NCBI RefSeq assembly: GCF_025024155.1
Contig: NW_026251717.1
Coordinates: forward strand, 62,001-126,000
Length of the DNA stretch: 64,000 bases
Reading direction: 5' to 3'
Origin: Gamsiella multidivaricata
Taxonomy: Eukaryota; Mortierellomycota; Mortierellomycetes; Mortierellales; Mortierellaceae
Shown here piece after piece: positions 34,714-46,927 of this stretch. The position numbers and the translations under genes were made by a program. Within the stretch, counting starts at the first letter, position 1, and each line of letters begins with the position of its first letter. Under the pieces are notes generated by a model. That model was not told where the DNA came from and did no database searches. It saw only the letters and a list, made by a program, of their open reading frames with translations.

Positions 34714-35067
34714 TCAAAGACCTGGAAGCTGCTCGCCGGGAAAGTTGGAGACGAAGACCTCGATGATATCCTCGTAGATATTTCCCCATGTGAAGTGATC
34801 CGGTGGGGTATTCCACTCATAGTGCGTGGAGACTAGAATACGCAACCCTCGAATATGGTCCTTGACAAAGGCGCTCAACCTCGAATGATGTTCTCGATAC
34901 AAAAGAATAAGTCTGTTAACGCGTATTATCACAACTCTTTGTCGTTGCTGTTCTGGAGTGAGCTCCGAGACGACATCATTATCAAATGCGCCATTGGTAT
35001 CGATTAAAGCGATATCACGGAGCTCATTTTGCTCATTGTTTTCGGTCTTTACAATTAGGACTGGCAT
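34714..35067 (-). CDS. Small orphan protein, family member 2
   Basis: A 117-aa acidic protein with a normal ATG. The first ~40 residues (LIVKTENNEQNE, ELTPEQQRQR) are polar and probably flexible. Residues ~45-117 form the part shared with the proteins at 4805-5083 and 33237-33488, containing HIRG, STHY, NTPP, FTW and FPGEQL. It sits 1.2 kb upstream of, and in the same orientation as, the 33237 member, which suggests local duplication. No signal peptide, transmembrane segment or known catalytic motif is visible. Of the three copies this one looks the most complete. Confidence 0.6.
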   Translation of the reverse strand: MPVLIVKTENNEQNELRDIALIDTNGAFDNDVVSELTPEQQRQRVVIIRVNRLILLYREHHSRLSAFVKDHIRGLRILVSTHYEWNTPPDHFTWGNIYEDIIEVFVSNFPGEQLPGL

Positions 35068-36977
35068 GGTGGGCGTAGTTTCTTTTTCGTTGTGTAGTTA
35101 TGTAGTTGTAGGGGGAGTGAAGAATAGAGGGAATGACAGAGAGCCATATAGCTTATATAAGACTTCGAAGTGAAAAGATATCAATGGTTGAATGTGGTAG
35201 CAGGCGGCCGTAAGAACTTTGCTGATTACAAGTGAGGTGTTGTGGAAGCCTTTCTAAACAAGACGTGTTCATAGCCTTTGGGCCAAATACTCGCGACTAA
35301 TTCAGGGTTCGTTTGCAGGGAGATCCACGCATTATGCCGTCGTGTTCCAAGCTCCACTCTATTGTCGATCGATTCATGCCATTGCGGTTGTCCCTTGCTG
35401 ATTTGCCAATCTCATTGCTTTACCGCTTTTACAAGAGATCCACAAGGGCGACGCATCGAAAAACACAACTGGGAAACAGTCGGCCAGCTGGTGGTGTAAG
35501 GGTACGCGCCTCATATTGATTTTCTCATCACTTCAGCATCAACTCATTCATATCCTTCATCATTAAAGGTCTCTTTTAACATAAATAGCAAACTCGCTAG
35601 ATCCCGCGGACCCTCATCTTGATCGGCCAATAGGCTCTGCTGTGGAGTGTCATTGAAACATTATCTCTCTTATTCGTCTTCAAGATACAGGTATTTCCCT
35701 TCAAGGAGCTCTTGCTCAGCCTATCTGCCTCACGTTATTTTCGACAAATGCTCCTCCGCTCTTTTGGAATACCGCTGCTATACAGGTCGTCAATCGAATC
35801 CCCCTAGGACTCCTACAAAAGTATGTGTCGTATACATGGATCTTGAGCGACGAGACTTTGTACAGCCGTATTCTTCGGGATGAGTAACTATAGCACATGA
35901 GATTCATAAGACTGCAGTGGATTACGGCGCAGGGGAGTATTGAAGAAGATCTCAGATCTGCGAGCCCCCCATCTGAACACACCGGAACCCGCCACACCAG
36001 ACGACACCATCTGAAATAGACTGAAGCACTTCGAAGACCATTGGCTAACAACCAATTCATTACACTATCGTGACGAACACAGCAATATATTCCTTGCGAT
36101 CAATCGCCTCGGTATTCCAGGATACTTGCGACGAGAAATTGATATCCATCTCTCAAGATGTTGGGTATCGAGGGCGCTCTTGTTCGATTGATCGACTACT
36201 TTTCGCACAGCTGCCCCAATTTCGGATCTGAATATGTTTTTGGATACGGCGAGCTGGAAGAACCCTGGGCCTTTGAAAAATATGGCGATCAGAAACTGGG
36301 CCCTGATACTTTTTGAATATGAATCCGGAGGGATAAGAGGTATCGGTGGCGTACGCAACCGAGGAACAGTGGGCAGCCAGCATATGGTTGATGATGCAAA
36401 ACAATATGTAGTGGGGGCTATGAAACTGAATGGACAGCATCGGTTCAGAGGGCGAGCAGTCGAGTTTTGAGGCCAAAATAATGATCGCATTTTTCCTTAC
36501 CTGAACAACTCCCGACACGATCTTCTTTATCAGGCCAGACGATGGGGAAACGCTTGGAGACCTGGTCCACTAGACTGGACGAGCGCGAGGACTGAACAGT
36601 CCGCCATCAAAGTGACTAAAATACTGACATCGCTTCCATAGAGATATTATGCGACATAAGGGCTCATTTGCCCGATGTGTAAGTTCCATATGCAGTTGTT
36701 GAAGGAGACAGCAGAGTGAATGATACCAATGGTGCTTTCTTTGTTGCAACGAATATAAAGATGTTGCTGCCGGGCAATGTTTTTTGTACAATACATATTC
36801 AGCAACTTTTTATTAAGCTTTTCGGGCTGCTCTACAGCTCCATGGCTTCGCCCTCCGTAGTCGTTGACGAAGAACTAGTTTCAACAAGCATATTCGAAAG
36901 CAAATAAAGCAATCAGTTAGTAACGACTCTCACAGAAGAAATTCAAGGGTGAGCTGCGTCGGAACGAAAATAAACAC
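35068..36977. other. No confident gene
   Basis: Opposed frames at 36065-36490 (-) and 36234-36470 (+) overlap and neither is recognised. Elsewhere only short frames. The last ~100 bp probably holds the 3' end of the SAPS gene transcript. Confidence 0.4.
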
Positions 36978-39900
36978 CTACTCGGTACTACTCTCCGAGT
37001 TCTCTGCAAGAGTGCTCGTCCTGTTCTTCTTGTTCATCTTGCTTTTCCGCTTCTTTTCCCGCTTCTTCTCCTTCCTCCTCTCCCGTCGCTCTTCCTCCAA
37101 ATCCATCGCCGAATCCTCTGAACCTATTCCATTACTCTTCGCGACCTTGTGTGCTACTCCATCCGTCCCTGACCCCTCGCCTTCAGAATCTGTGGTATCC
37201 GGATGGCTCTCTGAACCCGACTCTCCATTAGAGCTCTGTCCTACCTCTGTAGAATGATGATGATCGTCCTCATCCGTATCCGCTGTTCCTTCGGCATTCA
37301 CGCTGCTGATCTGACGCTTTTTCTTATTCTTCTTCTTCTTCTTGGCCTTCGTTGCCGCCGGCGCAGCGCCATCCTTCGACGCAGGACTTGATCCGTTCAA
37401 GCTTTCATTACCCTCACTTGCAGTCGTCGTCATTGTCGCAACAACAGGGGTTTTCCCATCCGGGATGATCAGTTTGGGCTTCCCAGCAGCGCCGCCTTCG
37501 CCTTTGACCTGGTTGATTCCCAGCACGGCATTGATAACGCGCTGAGGCGGGATCAGTCTCCAGTCCACATTCGGCATCAAGTTTGCGAGCGCCTTTTGGA
37601 CCTGAAGCTCATGATCCTGTTCTGCTTTCTTCTTGACCTCCTCTTCTGCAGCACGGTCGTACTTCATCGGCACTCCAAACCCAAGCGAGTTGCTGTCTAT
37701 TTCCGTAAAGATAATCGTGAAAGAATAATAGCCAATTAGGCAAGAATTCGCGTTTGTGCCGATGCGCGTAAAAGATGACTGCATGTTTACATTGTGATCC
37801 AAGATCGATGCCGTCGTTGCCTCGAGCTGATACACCAGGGATCCCGATATGTCTCTTGGTGAGTGGCGCCTCATTAGGATGCTTTGACTGAAGCGGAGCA
37901 AATTGAAACCGCAAGTTCGGGTCCATATCACATAATGTGTCCCGTATTTGTTCTAGCGTCGCCGCTCGCAGTGTCTCCTGAAAGTTCTCCCACTCCTGGT
38001 TGACGCGAACCAAGTTCGTCCAGAATGTTGGTGAGATCGAGCCTGCCTCTGTACTGGCTGTCGCACTCTCAATTCCGCCCGCACTGGTCTTTTGCTCCAA
38101 TTCCACAGACAGTCGAATGCAGTTGAGGATTAGAATGATGTATCCCCTCGACCCTGTAGGCTGCTCTGTTTTTTTGTAGTGCGCAATCAAACGGCTGACG
38201 AAATTGGTCTTAACAAACAGTCGGTCGTATACAGTCGCTTGCTCTGAGTACAGGACTACACGGAACAGTTTGTAAAACTGTACATGAAAGGCATTGTTGA
38301 AACTATGATGAGTATTGAAAGTCATCGAAAATCAATTTGTGAGATTTTTGGACACTTGCGTCTTGATATCAACGCTGTTTTCCTTGACCCACGTCGCTCA
38401 CCGAAAGCGGAAAAAGCTATCGACCAAAAGAGTCCAGAACGCCTCTGGAATAGACTCCAAGAGGATAGGGTCATCCTTGACGTCCTCCAGACAATGGTAT
38501 ATTGAGTCCAGAAGCCACAGGCGAGCAACGGTGAATGAGCAAGGAACTGTGTACCCGGGCAGCATAACCCTAATAAAAAGAGTGGATGGCACAAGAGGTA
38601 ACTAGAGGTCAGTATGTTGACAACGATCAGAGTCACAGCATAGACGCTCAGATAGTTGCTCCATCAGCGTACTGTTCGCCACTAGATTCCGATCCGGTGA
38701 AAGCGCGGCATAGGTCGGGTATGTGAGGTGCGAGGTGCTTTCCGAACTCAATGGAGATCCGCTCTAGATGAGATTCGACTCTGTCAAAGGACCGCTCTCT
38801 GATATAAATACTATTGAGGAACATGTCCTGGAAAGGTACTTGTATACTAAAATTGTATAGTTCAACCGTCAGAAAGGGTATATTGACCCATATCCTATTC
38901 GTAAAGATTAAGGCAGTGGCCATGCACTTACCTGCGAACCAGTATGGAGTAGATGATTTCAATACAACCATGACGTTTAGCAACAGATGCAGATTGAACT
39001 CCTTGTGCTAGACGCTCGGCCCAGATTGGATCATCTACCAGACAAGTCAAGACGATCTTCGCCTCCTTGGCGCGCGTGGCCTCGTCCAGAAGGGAAACCA
39101 CAAAGTCGGCCATATTTGGGGACGGATCTATCAAACAGTCATATCTAGTCATTAATTTCATCCATACCAATTAATGTCGTGAGTATACTGCCATAGATGC
39201 GGTTAATACACTACCCTCCGTCAGAGTGACCATGGCAAGGAGCATTTCCATGAAATGGCCTGTTTGCAGGATCTTGTAGTAATCCTGAATTTTCTCCGCA
39301 AGGCCGTACGTAAATGTCGGAAATAGAACTTTGACCATCGACAGAGCCACGGGCGCCTGATCCAAGAATGGTAGCATGTCAAAGATCAAGGGCGTCTTGA
39401 TAACGCCCGTCTCTGAGTCCACGTCTTCAAAGAGGGTCGTCATCGTTTGCGCTCTGAACTTCTTTAATATGGTCTCGAACACTTTCTGGAAGTGATAGAA
39501 GTTCCCCTGCGACTCCGGTCTGAAGATCTTAAATAGCTCTTTGACTAGGCCAAAAAAAAAAAAAAAAAAACTATTAGAATCAAGCCTCAGAAAAGTGCCT
39601 GCAGTTCATTCCTTTTCGCCATGCATTATGTCCTTACCGATCGACTGGTGGCTACTACTGAGAATGAACTCGTTGTAGACATCATTCCTTGTAAGAAAAT
39701 TCATAGCGGTATAGGACTTCTTCATGAGATCCAGATCGGAGTAGTCGCGCATTCGCCGGCACTGCTTCACGCGTGTCATGAATTTCGTCTCTTGGTTGTA
39801 ATTATCGTCCATGCCATTGCTGATATTCTTGGCGATCTCAGGATCCAAACGAGTGATGCTCTCAATAACATATGGTATCATGCCTACCATAATTGGTGAT

Positions 39901-40680
39901 AAAAAAAACGTTATTGTCGCGCTGCGTAGCAGCTCAAATGCAAGGCAATACAGATATCAAATAAAGCGTGCGCTTACCATTAATCATAAAGACCTGAAGC
40001 AACTTGTCGTTTAGCTTGGTGTTTTCGAGCTCCAGGAACCGACTCACAATGGGCTTGGCAGCCTCCAACTTCGCCTCCTCTGTCGCCTGCCGTGCTGCTG
40101 CGGTACTCAGGGAGCCCTTGCTGCTCTTTGCCTTGACGGACTTCTTTGACTTTTTGGTGATCTTTTTCGTGGGGGTTGCAGAGACGATCTTTGAGGGCGA
40201 AGTCGATAATGATCCAATAGAGGCACGTTTCTTCTTTATAGGGAGACCAGTACGTGAACGTTTGGAAGTGTCCTTGCGTCCATTATGTTCCTGCGCACTG
40301 CCCACTCTGTCTGCCACATTCTCCATGTCATCGTCGCTATCCTCGGATGTTCCTTGGTCCTGACTGGAGTTCCCTTCGTCGTCATCATCGTGGTCGTGAG
40401 CATGCGCGTCAGCGTCATTCTCGTCATTGTCGTCACTCTCCGCAGCATCGCTGCTGTGGCCGCTGCTGGAGCCGTTGCTGCTGGAGTCGTCGTCCGCGGA
40501 TGAGATATGGAGACGGGAGGACGATATATTGAGGATGTTCTGCGCAGTGTCCTCGTCGTCGAGCATATCTTCGTCCACTGCGTCCTCACTGATGGCGTCC
40601 AGGTTGGTGGTGTGAGATGCTGTCTCTGGCAAAAAGGTGCTGGCTGTCCATGCTCGGCCTTTCTCTTTTTTCGCTGCCAT
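36978..40680 (-). CDS. SAPS-domain regulatory subunit of a PP6/Sit4-type phosphatase
   Basis: Eight exons: 40680-39978, 39883-39638, 39544-39215, 39127-38932, 38846-38673, 38569-38402, 38302-37836, 37696-36978, giving exactly 1000 residues plus stop. Residues ~1-205 are acidic and Ser-rich. The SAPS helical-repeat domain spans about 210-760: NTKLNDKLL near its start, MKKSYTAMNFLT, and FNNAFHVQFYKLF, which matches the F/W-NN-x-LH-x-Q signature, then WTNLVRVNQEWENF. A 240-residue tail is acidic then lysine-rich (KKKKKNKKK). SAPS proteins bind and steer the Sit4/PP6 phosphatase in cell-cycle and TOR-linked signalling; that is family knowledge. The N-terminus differs from the usual MFW start, so an extra upstream exon cannot be excluded. 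It is divergent with the RecQ gene, 425 bp away. Confidence 0.85.
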
Positions 40681-41105
40681 CAAACGGTTGTTGTGGAAAT
40701 TGCTGATTAAGTTGATTCTTGTCGTGTATTTCGGAAGTCGTTTTGGTCATGGGCACAGACTGATGTTCGCTTCCAGCTGTCCGATCTAAAAGAGGGCGGG
40801 AATCCTTTTCCAGTCCAAGGGATTGGGGAGCTAAGGGCCTTACGTAAACCTATAAACATGCATATGATTCTTTACGAAGACCTATCTGAAATATGCATTA
40901 TCACAACCGCGTAAAAGTCCATATGAGCTCTCTATCAGATGGGGAATGCGATTTTCTGCGAACAATAATCTTATCAGCATTGTGCATTTCTGCAAGGGAA
41001 CAACCCGCCAAAAATAAACAACAGTAGACCTCGCACGTGATGTAACCAAGGCAATGGAAGCTGCAGGTCCTAGACAACCTGCAGCTTCATTGTTAGAAAG
41101 AGTTG
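40681..41105. promoter_or_regulatory. Shared divergent promoter region
   Basis: The 425 bp between the start codons of the SAPS gene (minus) and the RecQ gene (plus). It must hold both promoters. A strong hairpin (41052-41092) lies at the RecQ end. No TATA box is certain. Confidence 0.75.
41052..41092 (+). promoter_or_regulatory. Hairpin 13 bp upstream of the RecQ start
   Basis: AAGCTGCAGGT, an 8-base loop, then ACCTGCAGCTT form a perfect stem, extended by a short bulge and CAATG/CATTG. If transcribed it would sit directly before the ATG. Confidence 0.75.
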
Positions 41106-43796
41106 ATGAAACGTCATGGATCAAGCATGAACAACGATTCAGACAATAGTGCCACGCAGGCAGAGATCGCCGTTATCGACCAGGAACTGAGCGCAATCGA
41201 GGAGCAGATCACGGACTTGAAATGCCGTCGCATCGAGCTCGAAGAGTACAGGGACACTCTCCTGATCTCTCTCTCCTCCAACAGCGCGTTATCTCAAGGC
41301 AAGGGGCAAGCATCTACAGCTCAGGACAAGGACTATGGTCGAGAGGATTTCTCGTGGTCTAAGGAACTGAAGCGGTTGGCACGCTCACATTGGAATATCA
41401 CCAATTGGAGGGACAAACAACTGCATGCCATGAATGCCTCCTTGGACAAGCGGGATACATTCGTTCTCATGCCTACAGGTATGAAAGCATCGGCTCGCCA
41501 ATTGTCTTCTCAAGATGGTATCACTGTGGGTGTTAAAGAGATTGAACATGGTCTGTAGGTGGTGGCAAGTCGCTGTGCTACCAACTCCCAGCACTGGTCA
41601 CCCCAGGCATCACCCTCGTCGTATCCCCGCTCTTGTCGCTGATCCGGGATCAGGCCTTTCATCTGGAAGAGGCCTCGATTGGAGTGGGCATGTTGACATC
41701 CTACACGTCTAAAGAAGAATCCAAACGGATCATGGATGCCATGCTCGGACCAGTTCTACCAAAAGGAAGCACATCCAAACAGCAGAACAAGAACTCTATT
41801 ACATCAATCAACATTGCGGACTCTGACACTGCAGCACAGGGCCCCAGTATTACTCTCAAACTAGTCTATGTCACGCCTGAAAAGATCAGCAAGTCCAAAC
41901 GCTTCATGAGCCACCTGGAAAAGGTCTATACCGCAGGGAGGTTGAGTCGGATTGTTGTTGACGAATGTCATTGCTGCTCCAACCTTGGACATGACTTTCG
42001 ACCGGATTACAAAAAGTTGGGTATTCTACGGGTTCTTTTCCCGCACACCCCAATCATGGCTTTGACAGCAACAGCATCTCAAGCTGTCATACAATCTGTC
42101 TTAACCACGTTGAACATGGCGCCGATCGAGCAGACTGGTGGGACACTTCTCTTCGACTCGCCTCTATTCCGACCCAACCTCGCCTACAGAGTGTTGGCTC
42201 GGCCGAGCTCCAACGATGAGACGTTTCAATTTTTGGCCAGTTATATCCAGAAACAACATTCCCGGTCGAATGGAATTCTTTATTGCCTGTCCAAGAAAGA
42301 TACTCATGTGTTTGCGGAGGGAATCTCGAAAGCAAGCAATGATCATATTGCCACAAGTGCCTACCATGCCGACATCGAGGATCATGAGAAGGACCTAATA
42401 CATGAGCAGTGGAGAGACGGCCGTATTCAGGTTGTTTGTGCGACTATTGCATTTGGACTGGGTATCAACCACCCCAACGTCCGGTTTGTCATACACGTCT
42501 GCATGGCAAAGTCCCTGGAGGGTATGCTACTTAGTACCATTGTCAAAGATTGCGAACTTCACTTGCGTTGAATTTAATATTTAACCTTAATTATAACACA
42601 TCTAGGGTACTATCAAGAATCTGGTCGCGCTGGTCGCGATGGCTTGCCGGCAGACTGCATATTGCTATACCGCGATCAGGACGCCTCCCGACTCTCGACT
42701 CTTTGTATCACAGAACCCGAGGGAATCACAAATGGTATGAAATACCGTGGGCGGTTCGCATCCATCTCATCTCTCAATGTCAAAATTGTGATCTTAACCA
42801 TGTCTGCATATCATCTCAGTATACATCATGACCAAATACGCACAGGATGTCCGAACATGTCGCCATCAATTGTTTGACACTCACTTCTCGAAGCATCTTG
42901 CCCAACAACTACCTCCATGCGGATTCTGCGACAATTGCATCCTAGCAGGATCGGATATTTTCACGGAGGACTTGCGAACAGAAGTCCGCGCCCTATGTCT
43001 TCTTGTCGATCGGCTGAAGGCTGTGAACGAGCGAGTGACATTGAATAAGCTAGTCGAAGCGTGGAGGGGGGTGGGGTCTCTCCGGGCTATAGCCAAGGTC
43101 GTCCGGGACGAATACCAAACAGACGTTGTCCCTAAGCGAGCCAACAAAGATGTAAGGGGTACCTTGCGCTTTACCAGCTATTGTCTACTGATAGAGCTGA
43201 TACGATGAATCGGCCAGCCCTAATGACGAACGGTCATAATCTCATTGATAGGACTATGAACGGATAATCAACCACCTTATTATCAACGGCTATCTTCGAG
43301 AAGACTTTCACTTTACAGCATATTCTACACTGGCGTAAGTATATTTGTTAAAAATTGGCCATTCACTGTTTCATAAATGTGCGCATCTATTAACGACACC
43401 ACTCTTTGCTATAGGTACATTGTCAATGGGCCTCGCGCAAATCCTTTCCTTTCGAAAGTTCCATCATCTATACTGCCTTCTATCAAAATTGTCTTTGGCA
43501 GAGATACATCGAGGATAGCAGATGACAACAGTGCTGGTACACCATTTGGGATAGGGAAGCGTCCGTTTAAGTGTGCAGCTGGTCGCGTAAGCAAAGATGA
43601 CGACGTGGGTGGCGAGATATCTGAACGACACATTCAGGAGATTTTGGATGACGAGGACTCAGCGGAGGATGACCATGCGTCACCCCTTATGGAGCGGCGA
43701 AAGCGGAAAATAGGCAGCGAAGGATCATTGAGGGGTCGTCATGAAACGAACGAGTCCTCTTTGTCGTCCAAGAATCGCAAACTAGTCATTACTTAG
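41106..43796 (+). CDS. RecQ-family ATP-dependent DNA helicase (RECQ1-like)
   Basis: Six exons: 41106-41478, 41559-42521, 42606-42734, 42820-43151, 43252-43334, 43415-43796, giving 753 residues. A coiled-coil-like N-terminus is followed by the helicase core: TGGGKSLCYQLP (motif I, about 124-135, split by intron 1), SPLLSLIRDQ, a DECH box at 259-262 followed by a HDFRPDY pattern, LTATAS (motif III), FGLGINHPNVRFVIH (motif V) and QESGRAGRDG (motif VI, about 449-458). A zinc-binding segment (CRH, then CGFCDNC) and a winged-helix-like RQC region follow, with an acidic, lysine-rich tail. There is no HRDC domain. The DEVH-like box and the length match RECQ1 better than BLM/Sgs1. It unwinds DNA 3' to 5' in replication and repair by family knowledge. 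ATG 41106 is the first in frame. Confidence 0.93.
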
Positions 43797-44625
43797 CAAT
43801 GGACGTCCTGAACAATAAATACATTGTTCATCTGCCTGACAAACCTATCGTGCCTGAATGCTATGCCTAGCCATTGGGTAGCGCGGAGACAACCACATCC
43901 GTCAGCCTTTCTCAAGACTGTTCAGATGCATCTCTGGTGCCCGTGTTAAAGAATGTAGGCATTGATCCTCATCCCACCAATTTCACACTGCGGCATTGAG
44001 GTGATGACCAAGTGCGAACAAAAAAAAAAAAGACGCGGAGCAGTAATGGGATGCTCAAAGGTATGCCGATACGGAAAAGGAAAGGAATCGAAAAGTAAAA
44101 GTTAAAATGTAAAAAAGGCTGCTCTCATGCATAAACCTTTACATGGCGATGAGGATAACACAGTTGAGATGGGAGCTGAGGTTGGTCCATCGCCCTCATT
44201 GACATTTGTTCGGGAAGTTGAATTCTGAATCTGATTCCGCATCCACTTTTCTCTTTCTTCTTCATTTTCTGTCCCCCGTGCCTGAACCACATTTACACAC
44301 ACTGCCTCACACAAATAAGAGTCCCCTGCTGCCCATATCCACATCTTCACACGCACACTTCCATTTTTTCGTAAGGACAACACTCCTCTTCATCTTTCTC
44401 ACCCCGTACTCTTTCTGATCCATTAATCCTTCTTTCTGAGTATCACAACTGAGTACTCTGCCTCTCATTGCCATCTCCACCTTATAATCCTTTTCACCTC
44501 ATCCTCCCCAAGAGCCAAGTACAAGACGAGCACGGTCCAACCCTGTGACCAGGCTAACTTTTCTGTTGTGCTTCGCCCAAGCATTCAACAGTGTGCTGTA
44601 ACACAGTGTAACTGATATTCCAACA
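43797..44625. other. Intergenic; promoter and leader of the Ser-rich gene
   Basis: No gene seen. From about 44230 to 44500 the plus strand is strongly C/T-rich, as in fungal promoters and leaders, ahead of the start at 44626. Confidence 0.5.
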
Positions 44626-46927
44626 ATGAGCCGAACTCAGAGTGTAACTGGCGTCTACTCTCCCGATAGCCAGTACGACAATAACAAGGACGACAACAAC
44701 TCCACGGAAACGCTTTCAAAAATCGACTGCAGCCAACGACAAGGTATAGGCTATAATTGTTATTAATGCGCATAAACTAAAAAAAAACGTTGGCGAAGGA
44801 AAAATAACAAAACGGCTTGTTTGTTCATGAACAAGTTGACTAATTGTCGTCCCGCCTTTTTTTTTTACCCGCCATCCCTTCCGTCTTTCCCACTGTTCTC
44901 TCGCCCAATCTTTCCATCTCCCTCTACTATCATCGCCATCGCCATCGCAAATAGCACACTCTCACGACCCTCAGACATCTCTCAGCACACCTCCCCCAAC
45001 ACCCAAAACACCTCGGAAATGCACAACCAGCACCATTAGCGACAATATCACACAAAGATCTCATCTCCTCCCCAATCCCCATCTCCATCTAACAGCTGAC
45101 ACCATCGCGGATCCAAAGGATATAGATACTATTGCTGCAGCCCGGGGAGATGTATCTGAGAGCCCACAACTTCCTCTGCATCCGCTACAACTACTGCTCG
45201 ACCCCTCCCTCCTCCCTCGCTGTAGCTCGACTGATACGGACGAGCGCGAATCCTCTGAAGAACATGGCACTTTAGAAGGCAGTCTAGGAGGTCCACATAG
45301 CATTGTAGGAGAGAAAAGGACAAGGGTAGGAGGAGGAGAGTCTAGAAGTTCGTCTTCCACTCGCGTTTCACGCGCCGGAGGATTACGAGCTACAGGAAGA
45401 GACGTAACGAAGGGTCCTCCTCCTGTTAACGAACGACCCCGCTGGGTCGGCGCTTGGTCATCACTGGCGACCTGGAAGGACCTCAACAAGAATGATACGA
45501 AGAACAAGATACCAACAATGATGCCCGCAGACCGACGTCAATCTATCACAACATTGTCTCGGCCATCCACCCCAACCTCCCCGTCCACGACAGCACGTCC
45601 TTCGAAAGTACCATTCTCTCCAGGGCTTAGTGGGGCAGCAGCACGACGTATTTCCCTTCAGCCAAACCACCTAAACCACCGAGGCGAGGCCGATAACAAC
45701 AAGCCCTCAGGGCATGCAAGGGGTCGTTCAGACTCTATCGCCAGTAACACTGGGAGACCTTTGAGCACACTTAACCCCACGAACAACAAGGGCAATAATA
45801 GCAACAGCAGAAAGGGAAACATTACCAGCACCAACAAGGATGGGTTGCGTCCCAAAATGCTTAGCAGCCAAATCAGTGCATCGTCTAAAGAGAGGCAAGG
45901 GCCCGCCAAGAGCACCAACAGCAGTGCAGGCATCGATTTCATTGTCCAGGCCCCTGTTGTGCAAAGGGCGGAATCTTCTCAGGAGAACAATAATAACACC
46001 AACACCATTCACGAAAACCGAATGAAATCTTGTGCAACATCAAACGCCGACGCCCAGTCCTCTCCCGCACTAATTCGAAGATTCTTGTTTAGTACTACGA
46101 CCGCTGCCAGCAGTAGTGATGTCGCGTCCACGACAACACAGTCTACGTCCGAAGAGGCCAGGACCTCTTCTGACGCATCTTTTAATACTGTCGAGGCCGC
46201 TAGCAAGATGCACAATCTTACTGCACCTATGGCTGTTGTCGCGTCCTTCGTGGCCAATGCCACATTTGACCACCCTCAACAATACGCGTACAGTGACTCG
46301 AGTTCCTCCAGTTCTCTCCACCGCCGCCGTGACTACGGCTCTGCTGCATCATCCATTGCATTCGCTGATGACGCTATGTCTTCTATGTCTTCGATGACTG
46401 CCGGAGAAATGGCTGCCCGTGAGAGTCAACCGGCCCATGCACCCGGCTACCCCTCCTCATCTGCCTCCTCGATCACCGCTCCCACTTCACCATCCACCTC
46501 GTCCGCCCACCAAGCGTTCTCCAAAATCATGGAACAGAACGACCGCCAACGCAGTGTCTTTGACGTGCTAGCTTCCAAAACTCGACTCTATCTCTCCAGT
46601 GGCAGAGATTCAAATACCATTGAAGAAGGACAGCTTCGATCAGGACGACGAGAGTCCAGTTACAAAACGACCTCCCCGGTCACGCCAGAGAAGAGATCAA
46701 GGCTGCCGATGGAGTTGGCCGCGTCTGAAAGCGATGCTTCGAGCCTTTATCATGTCCGTGTGTCGAGCATCGAGTCGTTTCCGAAGCACGTCATGTCCAA
46801 CTCCTCGGCTCCGACGATGCAATATCTCCGGGGTCTATTCCGCCGTGCTTCGGTATCGGGTGCAGAATCTACAGTAGCAGCAAGAGTACCGGCTGATGGA
46901 ACGGATAGCAAAGCAGTTAATAGCTGA
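44626..46927 (+). CDS. Ser/Thr-rich protein, 696 aa, unknown function
   Basis: Two exons, 44626-44743 and 44955-46927, join in phase to 697 codons including the stop. The intron is GTATAG...AATAG with a C/T-rich tract before the acceptor. The protein is dominated by Ser, Thr, Asn and Ala with proline-directed sites (PPPTPKTPRK, SRPSTPTSPS, TSPVTPEKR), which look like kinase targets. One less disordered patch reads RPRWVGAWSSLATW near residue 185-200. No catalytic domain, signal peptide or membrane segment is visible. It could be a regulatory or scaffold protein, but I do not recognise a family. The downstream frame alone (45518-46927) would miss the N-terminal 227 residues. Confidence 0.7.

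Noticed and set aside
40254..40615. Plus-strand Arg/Val-rich frames
   Set aside because: Shadows of the Asp/Ser-rich first exon of the SAPS gene on the minus strand.
41515..41712. Alternative start for the RecQ gene inside exon 2
   Set aside because: The motif I lysine is encoded across intron 1 and the six-exon model is in phase from ATG 41106.
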